Origin: Dipteris shenzhenensis | Taxonomy: Eukaryota > Polypodiophyta > Polypodiopsida > Gleicheniales | Strand: one strand, 5' to 3' | Assembly: GCA_047967505.1 (NCBI GenBank) | Contig: CM106539.1 | Length of the DNA: 64,000 nt | In this document: in pieces, positions 11,279 to 23,420 of the stretch | How the letters are laid out: each line of letters starts with the position of its first letter | Numbering within the stretch: position 1 is the stretch's first letter | Program-made: the position numbers and the translations under genes | The notes under the pieces: model-generated | Database searches by the model: none | What the model saw: the letters and a program-made list of their open reading frames with translations, nothing else | Told to the model about the DNA's origin: nothing

Positions 11279-11640
11279 ACTTTTTTGGATGACTTGTGTG
11301 TTCATTTCACATGGGATGAGCACCTTAAGTACCTATGGCTTGTTTTGGAAAGGTGCTGCCTCTGTTAAATCTACCTCAACCCACTCAAATGCCAATTCTA
11401 TGTTAAACACGGAAATACTTGGACACATAGTGTCTAAGAGTGGGATATCCATGGATTAGAATAAAATCAAACTCATCCTGGAGCTACCACCCCCCACTAA
11501 TGCGAAGGGTGTCTAGAGATTTATCGGGCACATGGAGTATTATGGTTGATTTACCTACAATTATTTCGAGATTAGTCGCACTTTGTATAAGTTGTTGATC
11601 ATTTTTCATTGGACAGAAGAAAGTAAACATGGTTATGGAG
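11279..11640 (+). pseudogene. Ty3-gypsy reverse transcriptase relic (unit A)
   Basis: The plus strand reads TFLDDLCVHFTWDEHLKYL, then LNPLKCQFYVKHG. After a frame change it reads GHIVSKSGISMD, NKIKLILELPPPTNAKGV, RFIGHMEYYG and LYKLLIIFHWTEES. This matches the end of a Ty3-gypsy reverse transcriptase (DDF-Y followed by EEHL, LNPKKC-F, LGHIVS, P-PT-L-FLG--YYR and WTEEC). It has several stops and at least one frameshift. The YxDD-containing upstream half and the RNase H and integrase parts are not seen. Confidence 0.75.
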
Positions 11641-12820
11641 TTTGTGCATATCATGGGGAGGAAGAGGGAAATAGAACTCACCTACAGAAATTTTTTTATC
11701 TTGTAAACTTTTTAGGCCTAAGTATCAATAAAGAATACATCTTGACTTTAAAACAATGAATGAAAATGGGTTGCAAAAATATTGAAAGTGTCTAAGAAAT
11801 ATGTGCCATGCAATATTCATTAGACAAGAAGCAATGAAAGCATCCAAGAGAAATATAGTGCAACATGTACAAAATAATCAAATACTAGTGAGCTCTACTA
11901 TAATAAAATTGAAAATGAGGGCAATGAAAAAGAATTTTAAGCCACATCTTCCATACATTGTTGGCAATATCGTCTAGTATTTATTCATCATTCTATTTTT
12001 TGTATATCCTCGTGAATGTATCTTTTTCCATAAATCCAAGCCATGTATCTTGATAAAAATTTGTTTTGAAATTCCTCTTTCTTGGATCAAATTTGTGACA
12101 AAAGATAGACTTCGGTATTCCCACTTTTCCTAATATGATATTTTAGTATCCCTCCTCTAGCTCTTCACCCCTTAAAGAGAGTACCTATACCTCTTTATCA
12201 TTAAAGGATCAAGTACTCCATGTTTGTAAGGTCATATGTGCACTTGAGGAGTTGTGCCCTCATTATGAGTTAAAATCCTTTTGTTTTTATTGCATTTTTA
12301 TGTCTACATAATATTTTCATGTTAGTACACCATGGATAAACTTACAACCCCAATTATAAGAGTGCATCCCAAAGTGGTCCTAAAAAGGGACCTCATGTTT
12401 TGTATGGCTATGTTCTGTGCCTATGTATGTGTGTGTTTTGCATGGCTAACTTGTGGGTATCAATGTGTCTTGTGTCAGTGCCTTGTGTGATGATTTTTGA
12501 AAACCCCATTCCTGATACTGGGAGAAGCTGTGAGTTGGTACTGGGATCTTGTTAGTGGAGGCATCGGCTGTTGCTCTTATGGAGGGGTTGAGGTCATGCT
12601 TCAGGCTATCATGAGCTTTTGGCTAGGGTGGTGTCGCTACTATGTAGGCATAAGGTTGTGGGCAATGAGAGGCCAAGAGCTTTAGGTGCTCCATTAGAAG
12701 AGAGTAGCTGCAATGCTTGTGATCATCATGTGAAGGTCATAGTCGGGTGACAAGTTACTGTTTGAGCATCTCTTCTATGCAAGCCAGGGAGTTGGAGGGG
12801 GAGGAGCATTTTCTGAGCGA
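11641..12820. other. No gene seen (unit A)
   Basis: The sequence is AT-rich. Short ORFs at 12390-12690 recur in units B and C, but show no domain and read as tryptophan- and cysteine-rich noise. At about 12820 the sequence jumps directly into the family-2 transposase relic. In units B and C about 1 kb lies between these points. Confidence 0.5.
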
Positions 12821-13812
12821 ACTGTGGCATAATCCAAGATATTATTAAGCTTGACTTTTGACACTTCTTTGTGTATGTTTTGGATCTCAAGTGGTTTAAG
12901 GATTTGGTGGAAAGAGGCCCTAATGTAGCAATCAAACATCATGCAAGTGGCTTTGTAACTATTGACTCCACAAAGTTTTGGCAAAGTAAAAGGACACACT
13001 AGTACTACCGCACAATTTGAACAGGTCTCGCATACACATATAAAAATACTCACTTTTAAATATTTGATACCTTCGATGCAAGGAAAATAACATGATTATA
13101 TTTGTGTTTGAATTAGGTTGTCTATCGACCAATGGTAGATAATAATAGGTGGTGGCATGTCATACCTATTACGCCATGTTCCATTTACTAATATGGAGCA
13201 TATGGAAGATGATCATGGCCATGGAGGTGATAATGACCGTGATAGGAGAGAGAATGATGATCATGAGATAGGAGATACAAATATTGAGGCCATTACCGGT
13301 GAGGATGAGCCTACCATTGGTGATGCTGATTTCAATGAGCACATGAGTAGCACAAGTAGTAGTGGGTTGAATGTATTTGTAGATCTCAACATTGGTTTGG
13401 ATTTTGAAGTAGATAGTTTGGCAAGGGTTGATCTCATTGAGGATGAGATCGAACAGTAGCCCATCATTGATATTGGCAAAACTATTTTACATATTGTCTC
13501 ATTCTCCTCACCTCACTTAATTTTTGTATATGTGGGTTTGCCAAAGAGCATTGATATTTTTATTAAAATGATGTGCTTTGGTAATCATGGGCAATGTTTG
13601 GAAAGCAGTGATGCACATTTATCAGCCTGCACCAAAATATCACTTTCTGTATTCTCTATTCTACGTTTATAAAGGCATCTAATTCCGCATCTTTAAAGTG
13701 CAGATGTGCGAATAGACACGCCCGTATTTTCACTATTCTAGCTATGCCTATAAATGCATTCGTTATTTTGCACATCTATCAAGCGCATCTATAGTTGCTT
13801 TGTCTTGTTGTG
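12821..13812 (+). mobile_element. 3' end relic of CACTA family 2 (unit A)
   Basis: It contains the end of a TNP2-type transposase, with RIWWKEALM-like and IDSTKFWQSKRTH frames, then an acidic tail of about 100 codons at 13157-13459 ending EVDSLARVDLIEDEIEQ. After that come the 3' subterminal region and the terminus CTTGTTGTG at 13812. The same tail and terminus are found in CACTA-2 (46673-47747). The upstream part of the element, including the DUF4216-like start kept in units B and C, has been deleted at 12820. Confidence 0.75.
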
Positions 13813-14605
13813 TACCCACTCACACACGTGGGTCTTTGTCATCAAACAATAAGAAAACATCATGGAAGTACTTTAGCAACAACAAAATGCAGATTAATTG
13901 GCAACCTTAATGGATAATGAATTAAACTAATGATGAAATGACTGACACATTGATATATCAATTCTGCACGACTAGGTCTCCAAGTGTTCCTATAATCTAT
14001 GATCAACAGTTTGATATATGGACAAAGGGGCAATATGCCACATGATATTAAAGCACCTATGGCTCAAAGCCTTTCAAAGTCGCAAGACCACATTTAGGTG
14101 TATTTGCGACACGCATGCACAATTAAGGTGAGCAACATCAACTGTTTAACATGCATATTTGTCCTTTTTAATGGTAAAGCCATCATCCTCACATATAATG
14201 TCATGGTCCCATGCTCGAGCCATGTGGCCTTCTTTCTATTTGACACCGGCGATCCTTCCTATGAGTCTTGTGTAATGTGCAATCGTGGGCTTCCAAGTTT
14301 AAAAGGGTCCCATGTAGATGAACTCCATCTTTAGTTAGCTACTCATTTTGATGTTTTCAAATGATTGCCACTACAATATCTGATCACCTCAATGTAGCAA
14401 CACCCATCACCCCTTCCTTCACCACCTAGTTGCTCAAAATACTAATCGAAGTGGAATATACAAAATATTTTGACTTGAAATTTGGTTTTGTCAAGCATCA
14501 CGTTGAATAGAAAATTCTCAAGCTATTTTATGCAGAAAATCTTCAAGCTATTTTATGTTCCTATGTCCTCATAAAAGCTCTGCCTAGCTGAAGCGATTGG
14601 AAATA
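13813..14605 (+). other. Flank with a 78-codon ORF and the end of a copia relic (unit A)
   Basis: The ORF at 14098-14334 is open in units A, B and C and contains FLFDT(G/S)DPSYESC. LFDTG is reminiscent of a retroelement aspartic protease, but nothing else supports that. Past 14363 only the last part of the copia-like frame remains, because the RNase H motif seen in B and C is deleted. I regard the ORF as an unproven relic. Confidence 0.3.
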
Positions 14606-15063
14606 TTGCGGTTCACCAAAATGAGACTCTCTCGGCCTGGCAGATCGCAAGATCATGTAACCACAGGTGGCATTATCCCGAAGCTTTAACGAGCTATATA
14701 GTAACGTGATACCATGATAGCGTGATAACGTTTTAGGTTGATAACGTGATACCATGAGTCGTTATCCCAAAGCTTTAACGAGCTATATAGTAACTCCAAA
14801 GTTTATGTGGTAGGTCAATAACGTGATACCATGAGTCGTCAGTTCAAACTGCCGCAACCTCTTTTATATGAACGTAGTATAATAAAGGACTTCTCTCTTT
14901 TCCGCTTTAATCGCTCTCTTTCCTTCGTTCCTCTAATCTCTTTTCTTCTATCCTCTCAGTCTAATAACGCACGTCTCTCTTTTCCGCTTCAATCGCTTTC
15001 TTTTGTTCGTTCCTCTACCTCCCCTATGTGCACCATCTAGGGTCCATGCTGGGCTCCGAAGCG

Positions 15064-15239
15064 AGCCCACTCGATCTCAAAAATGGATTGCAGAAATCTG
15101 GGTCCCGGCTACGCTGCGCCCTTCCATCAAATTAAAAAGCCTTTCGTTGGGACTGCCACTGCTTAAGACGCAGCCATCGCTCGGGATGTAGCTATCTGTG
15201 CCTCCACACGACTTTCCACACCAACACAATTTGACGACG
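15064..15239 (+). pseudogene. AP2/ERF-like fragment, plus-strand arm (unit B)
   Basis: Over the arm the sequence is essentially the same as in unit A, with the same stop and the same deletion across the WLGTF core. The leader upstream contains a CTCTTTTCCGCTT duplication (14893 and 14982) that unit A has partly lost. Confidence 0.65.
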
Positions 15240-15533
15240 GAGTTGAGGTCCTACCGGCCCGACGATGGGCAGAATAGGATCAGTACGTAAGCCTTTCCTA
15301 CTGGTCCTAGTACGCTGAAAATAATGCATCTCAATCCCAGTACGCTGGTGGACCTCACCTCCTTCATCAGGTTGTGTTCCTGTGGGAAATCGGGGGAATT
15401 CGTTTAGGGTATCAAGATGTCGGGTGTCGAAGCACACATAAGCTGCATCCCGAGCTATGGCAGCTTCTTGCTGAGTGTCAAACGTTCCTAACCAAAGGCC
15501 TTTTTTAATGGAAGGACGCATCTTAGCTGGCAT
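15192..15533 (-). pseudogene. AP2/ERF domain fragment, minus-strand arm (unit B)
   Basis: This is a 113-codon ORF. It differs from unit A by L5M, P21Q and P38R, among others. The Q in the helix-initiating DT(P/Q)QEAA segment and the other replacements suggest drift rather than constraint. Confidence 0.6.
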
Positions 15534-15720
15534 TGATGTGCAACAGCGCTGTGTCGAGGAAATAGAGAAGAAAAAGAGACTCCAGACATGGCGTACAATG
15601 AAGGGAAAATCGGAGCGGAAACAACGGGAAGGAAGGAAGAAGAAGAAGATCGATCAGAGGAAAGGAGGAGACTCTGGTTTCTTCAATCCAGTTTTGAGAT
15701 CGAGACGGCTTGCTTGTTAG

Positions 15721-17421
15721 GCCTGTTTATTAATGGTTCATTATGAAATCAAGGGAATTCTTCAAAGTGCTCATGCTTCTATTTTATGTTTGATTTGCAT
15801 ACCATTATGGAAGGGAAACACGTAATCAATCGGAAAAGAAAATAGTGGATGTATATGCCTGAACCTTGTGGAGAATTAATTAAAGTCTTCATAGCCAAAT
15901 ACTTATGAGTTTTCTCACCAATTCTAATTTATGTACGTGACTCTTCATTCCTTTAAGAGAAGTAACAATTGGCCCATTTTCAACGTTTTTAAAAAATGAC
16001 ATTCTTGCACGAAATACTCTACCAATTATATCACCAATTCTAGTTTATGTATGTTGACTCTTTCTTGCCTTAAGAGAAATAACACCATTTTTTAAATTAG
16101 ACACACACACACACACACACACACACATGCACTCATGTAAACGCATTCAAGCACATGGATACACACATGTACACACATACACACACACACACACATACAA
16201 GCATAAAGCAACCTGTGGGTATGATACTTTGAATTAATATGAATTTCACCTAATTCAAGGCCGTACAGAGTATAATATCCATTGGATATGATTAACGTTG
16301 TTGGGCATGCAAATTTTCTCATTTCTCGCAATGAAAACTTTGTTGGAGGAAAAATTTTATTCCCTCCTAAAAAACCCCCTCGTTAGTGGGTCTTTCATCC
16401 GGATCATTTGAGATCCAAAGCCTCATATGTTGTATACCTTAGAGCGCGTGTGTGTCAAGTTAAGCAGTGGAGATAGTATATTGTACATTGTACTCTAAAG
16501 AGTATACTTGTAGTGTAGACAATATATTGTACATTGTGTTGAGAACAATGGAATGAGAATAAGGGTGAAGGTGATGTAGATCAAGCTTCTTGTATAGTAT
16601 GCAAATACTCTCTCAATAGCGAGAGAAAGAATGGAAATCTCTTCTTCATTTTGTGTAAAGGGCATGTGGTTTTGACATCATGTCCAAATTCACTATGCGG
16701 TAGAGATTGGAGAAAATAGGATTGGACAGAGTGATTTGTTGGTCAATCTGATCTCTCAAAAGCTAGATGTAGGGTGAAAGCATGCTACGGTGTCTAAAAC
16801 ACTACTCATTTTGGCAAAGGTTCTAGCATAGATATAGTACTAAATTGTGTACTAAAAGGCGTTGACAGTTGGATTAGATTTCCACATATCGAGGAGTCCA
16901 CGATCTGCAATCTGCAATACACTCTCAATCAAGGATAATTTCCCTGCACATCGAGGAATCCATGATCTACAATCTACTCTCAATTGACTCTCTTCTCTCT
17001 CGTGGAATCACTCGCACATGTTTGAAACCATTGACAATCGACTCTCTTCTCTCTTGTGGAGTCCTGTCTCTATCCCCGCCATTATCTCCGCTCATCTTCA
17101 CTAGAGCTCTATTGCTCTCTCTCTCCCCAACTCTCTCCATTCTCTATGCAAATTGCCTCTCCCCTTATCTCTCATTGAAGCCCTCACACTTTGGACCGTA
17201 TGTTCTCTTTGGCGCAAAAACCAGTTATGTTTGAGTGATTCTATAGTTCTCTCTCTCTCTATCTCTACAGCTCTCTCTTTTTCTCTCTCTCTCTCAGGAT
17301 GACTTTCTCATACAGTAAGATTGAGCATGCATGTTTTGATGTATTGTATTCTTGTGTCGTTCTTTTTTGTTTGATGTCTAGGTTTAACGGTCTAGGTTTA
17401 ATTAATACTGATTGTTCATGA
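15721..17421. other. Gene-free stretch (unit B)
   Basis: It holds an (AC)n tract at 16101-16127 and about 16179-16196, and the same LTR-like and CT-rich sequence as unit A. About 55 bp after the (AC)n tract is missing here and in unit D. The 1.17-kb repeat block of unit A is absent at 17362. Confidence 0.6.
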
Positions 17422-19347
17422 TTGATTTTGCACACAGAATTCTTCCTTAATTTCAAGGAGGAGCATCCTTCCATGGATATTGGTTTCCGTTCTTTTCAGA
17501 ATCGGAAGCCCTATTTCATTAAAAAACTGAAGGAAAGGAATACTTGTTATTGTATTTACCATACAAGAATAGACTTGTTCCGACTAGCAGTGAATTCCAT
17601 GAGGCAGAATAGCACATTGTTGCATGGTGATATGTGTGATTGCTTATGCAAGGTTTGTAGTCCCCAAGGGGAGGACACATGTGTTGCCCACACCAGTAGT
17701 TGTTCTTCTGTGTCTAAAATGTGGCGTTCGGCAGTATGTCCAAAGGAAGAGGATGCTATGGAACAAGCTTGAATGCTTATTGCACAAATGTGTCAAGTGC
17801 CCACAACCGTTGTTTTGATCGTGTGAGTTGGATGATGCAAATGGTGCATTGGTAAGATGGAATATGTATGAATATGTCACCGAGGATACGGGAAAAGGTG
17901 ATGCAAAGAAAAGAATAAAACTCTTATACAAGAAAACTCCTCCATCCATCATCATCCCTCAATACTTGCAGCACTTAAATGTGTTTATCACTCACAACTT
18001 CTGTAGTTACTGGCAACACTCTCAGTTCAAAGAGTGCACCACAAATTTTCTTGATGATGTGATGCTTTCAGTTGTTGACTTTGCAGAGAACTATACATTC
18101 AAAATGCAAGATGAGGTTCAATCAATGCATTGGCATAATGACCAAGTGACCATCTTGGTTCATATTTGCTATTGGAAGGAGACGAGCGAGATAAAAAAGA
18201 AATCCATCTTTTACATTTTAGATAACAAAGAACATGACACACTATTTGTGTAGCATTGCTTTATGCTCCATAGTCAATGCTTTGTGTCTAAAGGCTTGAA
18301 GTTTGGGTTTAGTCAGATGGGGCAGCATCTCAATGCAAGGCCACTCACCCATTTTACTTTGTTGCAAGGTAAGACATTGGACGCTGCCCCCTTATTTTCT
18401 ACATCACGTTGAAGATGTTGCATATTTTAAAATGCATTATATATGTTGTTTGTTATGCTAGGTATTGCTCTTTGTTTGACTGGCATTCAAATGATGTGGA
18501 ACTTTTTCAGTAGCGGTCATGGTAAGGGAGAACATGATGGGGCTGGTGCAGTCACAAAGTGTGCACTAACTAGTGAGCAATTGGATGTAAATGGTGCAAA
18601 GCTACAAAATGCACACCATGTTGTGGAATGGTTGGCATGGAAGATGGGAGATGATTCTAAACAAAGGCTCTTCATAGAAGTAAAGGTTGGTGATGTTGAC
18701 AGGTCTAAAGCATGGAATTTCCAGACCATCAAAGGAAGTCGTTCAACACACTGCATATTGGGTTTTAGTAACAAAGATCCCACGCAAGCCTTTTTTAGAC
18801 ATTTGTCATGCTTTTGTTCATTCTACATGGATGAAACATGGGATAAGTGCACCAATTTATCTCATGCAAGTCCATGGACCTTGAACAAGCTGGAGCCCAT
18901 CAATGGATAGACTGCATCATAATTAGAGAAGGAATCTATAACATATGTGATGGATAGAGACCAGTTGGCTGACATGCTTTAGATGGGTGACCATTTTGTA
19001 GTACTACAGTCCCCTACAAACAAAGATAATGAGGATTATTATGTGGTGTTGTGCTCAAAATAAAAACAGTCCTCATAGAGCAAGAGACGGATGGCTGGTG
19101 TAATGTCTTCAACATTGGGGATCAAGTGGTTTCTGGAATCTTTTATGCAAAAATCCCAAAATGCAAAAGCAGTTATGCATTACTAAAAGATGCACCTCCC
19201 GCTATAGTGCATGTTGATGTGGTGTTGGTAATGAAGTTCCAAATATTGCATGCAAAGCACAAGGTTAAAGGCTAGAGAATGGTGTATCATGTACCCCAAG
19301 AGGTTGTCACGCACCGTTCTTTCACAATCACGATCAAAATTGTAGCA
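17422..19347 (+). pseudogene. DDE-transposase-like relic with one intron (unit B)
   Basis: This is the counterpart of 4021-5945. The second block is longer and open for 141 codons (17828-18253) through ENYTFKMQDEVQSMHWHNDQ, then stops at 18251. An intron is predicted at 18369-18461. The HGKGEHDGAGAV block is open for 155 codons (18443-18910). Frame changes near 17765 and stops after 18908 remain. Fewer lesions than in A, and different ones, suggest that the units decayed separately after duplication. Confidence 0.5.
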
Positions 19348-20997
19348 AGATAATAATCACGAATGAACAAGAAGAGAGATTGTAGTATGAATCAAACTGA
19401 TGAGTCTTTACAATCATTTTGGAGAAGAATCACTCTGTGAAGGAGCTCGATACCACCCATCCACCCCTGAGCTATCTCACTCTCACTCTAACTCTCACTC
19501 TCACTCGCATGAAGATGTTCAAATCAGATGATCAAATGATCAAATCTCAATCACACTCTCACTCTCACTCTCACTCTCGAAATATCTTGATCTTATCTTC
19601 TTCTTTGCACTGCCTCGTTTCGCGTACGTTGGATTGTCACTTTCGCACTGCCTCGATATGTGTGCCTTCTCTTCTCTTTCATTCAGCCTCGATATGCGTG
19701 CGTTGGTTTGTGTGTTCTCCTTCTCACGATCTCCTCTTCTTTTATAGCCTTTCACGACTCTAAAATAAGCCGCCAAAAACCTCCAAAATCGGTCAAAAAT
19801 AGCTTTTCTCGAAAAGTGTGTGTGTGCTTTTTACCATCTTTAGCATGCGCTTTTAATAGCAAATGCGTACGGAATCTTGATGCTTTTTTTGTTTAAAGGC
19901 ATGAAAATGGCCCTGTTCGGAGCATCACCACGCCTGCCTCGTAGATCCAATGGACAAGCTCAATAGCTCATCTCGAAGATCGGACCCTCTTCTTTCCCTT
20001 TGCATTCGACCTTTCATGGCTAATTCTTCCATCTCAACCTCCGTCTAATGCCTGCAATTCTTGACACGGAAATCTAGATGTACTTTTAGCTCAAAACCAC
20101 TTTGTTAGAAACTTTTGACCTCCATACAAGTATGCAAATGAGTGAACCACAAATTTTTCACTAGGACAAAGTTTTTCTACTCAACAAGATCTAAAACTTT
20201 CTCATACAGAGTTTCTTCAAATTATTTCTCTAACCAACTCAAAATCAAGCCGCAAAATCCAGCCGACACCATAATGGACAAAAACCAAAATTTTTCGACC
20301 AACAAACTTTCCCAAAACCTTCAAAACATCAAAACCGTCCTTTTTGAACACTATCTATGATATATATTTCAAAATATTTCATATACAAAATTGGAGCATC
20401 GTAGACGTGCACAAACGAATCTTGGAAAACATTTCTCTATAAGAACTGTTGCTGAACATGTATTTTTGCAATGGCTCTTACATATTTTTGTGCGTGTTTT
20501 GTATTTTTAGTTGCCCCTTTGGGGGCTACTTTTTGTAATACAAAGGCATCTTGTTTCTCTCGGGGATGCTCCATAGTGAGGAACTTTAACAGTTTTTAGT
20601 AGTATTAGTTTTAATTGTGTGTAACTATTATATTATTACTATTTAGATACTGTTGTCATATCATACTATTAGCCCTATTTTTTAGTGATTGTGTACTATT
20701 GTAGTAATTTTTGTAGTTCATATTAAGTTTGTTCTACTGTCATATCATACTACTTATTACTATTTGGTTAGTACTATTTAGTACTATGTACTACTATCTT
20801 AAGTAACTCATCTACTATTAATTGAGAGAGAGATTAAGAGAGAGAGAGATAGAGAGAGAGAAGAGAGAGAGAGAGAGAGAACCATTGCACTACTGTCATA
20901 TCATACTACTTAGTACTATTTGCTTAGTACTGCTAATGCACTACAAAATGGCAAAAGTGTCGAACTCTAAAATAGCAAATCCACCCAGGCAATCTAC
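19348..20997. other. Gene-free stretch with simple repeats (unit B)
   Basis: It holds (CTCACT)n at 19477-19507 and about 19554-19578, and a (GA)n tract at 20822-20880. It ends at the CACTA-1 target site. No coding frame with recognisable content was seen. Confidence 0.65.
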
Positions 20998-21000
20998 TAC
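20998..21000. other. Left target-site duplication TAC of CACTA-1
   Basis: TAC precedes CACTACAAGG and is repeated at 33502-33504 after GTAGTAGTG. Units A and C carry a single TAC at the empty site. Confidence 0.93.
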
Positions 21001-21080
21001 CACTACAAGGCATAGGCCATTTTCCGACGGAAATACCGACGCTTTTTACATTAAAAATTTTTTTTTTCACGGGCGCAAAG

Positions 21081-21276
21081 GTCGCTATAAAAGTCGTTAA
21101 AATCGTCGGAAAAGGAGCGTCGCTATAAACCGTCGCTATATAGCGACGTTGTTAATCGTCGCTATATAGCGACGATGTAAACGTCGCTATATAGCGACGA
21201 TAAAAACGTCGCTATATAGCGACTCTGTTAATCGTCGCTATATAGCGACACTGGTAAACGTCGCTATATAGCGACG
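21081..21276. repeat. Left subterminal motif cluster of CACTA-1
   Basis: Six copies of the palindrome CGTCGCTATATAGCGACG (two with a changed last base or bases) start at 21131, 21157, 21182, 21207, 21233 and 21259. The spacing is a regular 25-26 bp. Partial copies lie at 21081 and 21118. In En/Spm such subterminal repeats are the binding sites of TNPA. That role is inferred here. Confidence 0.9.
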
Positions 21277-21289
21277 ATTAACAGAAGGT

Positions 21290-21360
21290 AAAAAAAATGG
21301 TTAGTGGGGCTAAACAGGGCCAAAAGGAAGCCCTGTTTAGCCCCACTAACCATTTTTTTT
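21290..21360. repeat. Perfect 31-bp inverted repeat with 9-nt loop
   Basis: The arms 21290-21320 and 21330-21360 are exact reverse complements (core GGTTAGTGGGGCTAAACAGGG). They are separated by CAAAAGGAA. The structure lies just beyond the stop codon of the leftward TNPA-like gene and inside the left terminus. It could be a 3'-end hairpin of that transcript or a tiny inserted inverted repeat. Confidence 0.9.
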
Positions 21361-21552
21361 TTTTTGTAATTACAAAAGAAAGTTTTTTATAACAAAATTT
21401 CCCTTGCTTGCAAGGTGATACAAAATTGTTCTTGTGAACGATGAGGAAGAAATGCATATACATATACAACTGTGTTTGAAACAAAATTACCCTGTGAAAG
21501 GGTGATACAAAATGGCTCTAACGAGCGGATATGAAAAATGCTACTACCACTA

Positions 21553-23128
21553 CTAATCCGAATCCGAATCCGAATCGTCTTGTTGGGCTGTTCCCTGGTC
21601 CTCGGCACCTGCATCTTCTCCCTCGTCCCCGACACCTGCGTCTTTTCCTTCGTCATCGGCACCTGCGTCCGATCCTTGCCCCTGTTGATCGCTCGTCTCT
21701 GATGATGGGACGCTTGAGCTTTGACCCTGAGACTGAACCATATAAATCGAAAATTAGATTGGAACTTAAATTAAAAAGTGAGATTACAAGCAGGAGTAAA
21801 CTTATACCGTGCGAGCAGCCACCTCAGCCCAATCGACTGTCGCTCCCATTGCCTCTTGCTCAATGAACCACGGCTTGGTTCCTATCCGAAATGTGCGCCG
21901 CGTCTCTGCATCCGTAGGAAGACGACCCATCGCAGCTTGCTGTGGATCCAATTTACGAGAGTTAGAGTTAGCTAAAGTGCATGTAATATGTAAGTAAAAC
22001 AAATAGAACAATACATTAAATGGAAAGAAGTAAACTTACCACGGTTGCCTCGAACGCATACCGTCCACCTGCACCAAAGTGCGAAGTACCTACGACATCC
22101 AGCCGTCTCTTCGCAGCCCTCCTCTGACCCTCGAACATTTCAGGATGGTCCCTATTCTGCTTCTTCAAGAACTTCCAATCAGCTTTGTCTGCCCAGCTGG
22201 GTTTAGACAACCCCTTTGTAATGGAAGTACGCATGGTTGATCTGCGATGCTTTAGGACCAAACCCATGCGCTCGAGCATATAACTGTTATTAAACTCCAC
22301 ATTTGGCGGATTAGGAAATCTGAGTTTTAACTCATCGATCACCGCCTGCTTCTTTTGGGCATCTTGATACCGCCAATCGATATTTATGCCGCTCTTGAAG
22401 TGATGACTCATCAACCGCCTCATGGCGGCCATCACTGCTTTGCCCTTTTTGTCTTCTATTATCTCTCCGGCAGATGTGATTTGATAGGAGAGATCCCCTG
22501 ATGAGTAAGGGGGACTGACGGTAGCAGAGTCTGAAGGAGTGGAAGCTGCGCGACCGCTTCCGGATCGAGGAGTAGCTGTGGGAGTAGGAGAGGGAAAGGG
22601 ACCTGACTAATACTGTGTCTCCGGACCAAGTGGAGACCTAAAGGAGCGTGAGTGTGCTGACTCGTCTACATCTCCTGAGTCAGCACAACATGAGCCGCCC
22701 ATCCTACTCTTCCTTCCCTTGCGGGAGGCATGCGCAGGTGATGATCCCGCGGTCGAAGGGGCGCGAGGGGATGGCTGGGCTGTACGTCCACCCGTCGGTG
22801 TAGGGGAAGGAATTGCGGAGGTCCTCTGAGAGAGCAGAGAGAAGAATCTCGCTGCCTCCTCATCGCTCATCTGCGCTACAAACTCGTCGGGAGTCCCAAC
22901 AAAGCCATGCGCGGCTAGCAAAGGAGTCCCCTGAGGGGTAGTCGCAGTGCTACGTGGAAGAGGGGTCGGACCAGGGGTAGTCACAGTGCTAGGACCGAGA
23001 GGAGTCGGACCAGGGGTAGTCCTCGGGGTAGTCGCCTGAGAGGAATCAAAGTCCTCTGGAGCATATAGATCGTGAGCTCTCCTCCTGCGAGGCTGTCCGT
23101 ACTCGTCCGATGAGCGACGTGATCCCAT
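21553..23128 (-). CDS. TNPA-like (Ptta/En/Spm-type) transposon protein, one in-frame stop
   Basis: Three exons are proposed: 23128-22040, 21939-21808 and 21732-21553. Their introns are GTAAGT to CACAG and GTATAA to TTCAG, all phase 0, giving 466 codons. The N-terminus (MGSRRSSDEYGQ) leads into a T/P-rich segment. The conserved core (MAAMRRLMSHHFKSG; LKLRFPNPPNVEF; FEGQRRAAKRRLD; GTSHFGAGGRYAFEA) spans about residues 230-363. Exon 2 has FRIGTKPWFIEQEA, and exon 3 is a Q/S then D/S/G-rich acidic tail. By family this should bind the subterminal repeats and assist transposition. One TAG (22607-22609, codon 174) interrupts an otherwise open frame. It may be a null mutation, a small unrecognised intron or readthrough. 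The gene diverges from the transposase. Confidence 0.75.
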
Positions 23129-23204
23129 GTCTAACATAGACACAAACACGAAAACAGAAAACAAATAAACAAACATGAGCATTCTCATAGGCATAGGCAT
23201 AGGC

Positions 23205-23420
23205 AAGAAGAAAGAAGAGGGAAAGGAAAGAAGAGGGAAAGGAAAGAGGGAAAGAAGAGGGAAAGATAAGAGGGAAAGAAGATGTAAAGGAAAGAAAAGA
23301 ATGAGAACGAGGGAATAGAGAATGAGAGAAAGGGAAAGAGATGAGGGAAAATAGAGAATGAGAGAAGGGGGAAATGAGAGAAGGGGGAAATAGAGTGGGA
23401 AATAGAGAATGAGCTTATGT
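23205..23420. repeat. Purine-rich tract on the left of the palindrome array
   Basis: The plus strand is almost pure A and G (GGGAAAGGAAAGAAGAGGG-type), giving way to GAATGAG units that lead into the array. It lies just upstream of the TNPA-like start, so it may contain that gene's promoter or leader. Confidence 0.75.

Larger units (their letters stand above)
1..14605. repeat. Tandem unit A (left edge truncated)
   Basis: Position 1 aligns with 14606, 50042 and 61815, and near-identical sequence follows each of these points in the same orientation. Unit A differs from B and C in four main ways. It alone carries about 1.17 kb at 2790-3960. It lacks about 1 kb at 12820 (present at 39105-40150 minus insertions, and at 58690-59730). 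It lacks about 300 bp at 14363 (present at 49504-49800 and 61271-61570). It also lacks about 345 bp inside the TNPA-like relic near 7690. Confidence 0.93.

Noticed and set aside
12390-12690. Short W/C/M-rich ORFs repeated in units B and C
   Set aside because: They have no recognisable domain, their frames differ between units, and they lie in otherwise non-coding sequence.
14098-14334. A retroelement aspartic protease suggested by LFDTG
   Set aside because: Only five residues match, B and C have LFDTS, and no neighbouring gag or pol segment is in the right order. It is kept only as an unexplained ORF.
16092-16331. A 79-codon minus-strand ORF rich in C and V (also 63232-63468)
   Set aside because: It reads through the (AC)n tract.
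21081-21276. Regularly spaced short repeats resembling a CRISPR array
   Set aside because: The repeats are 18-bp palindromes 25-26 bp apart with 7-8-bp AT-rich gaps at transposon ends. They are subterminal binding motifs, and the context is a plant genome.
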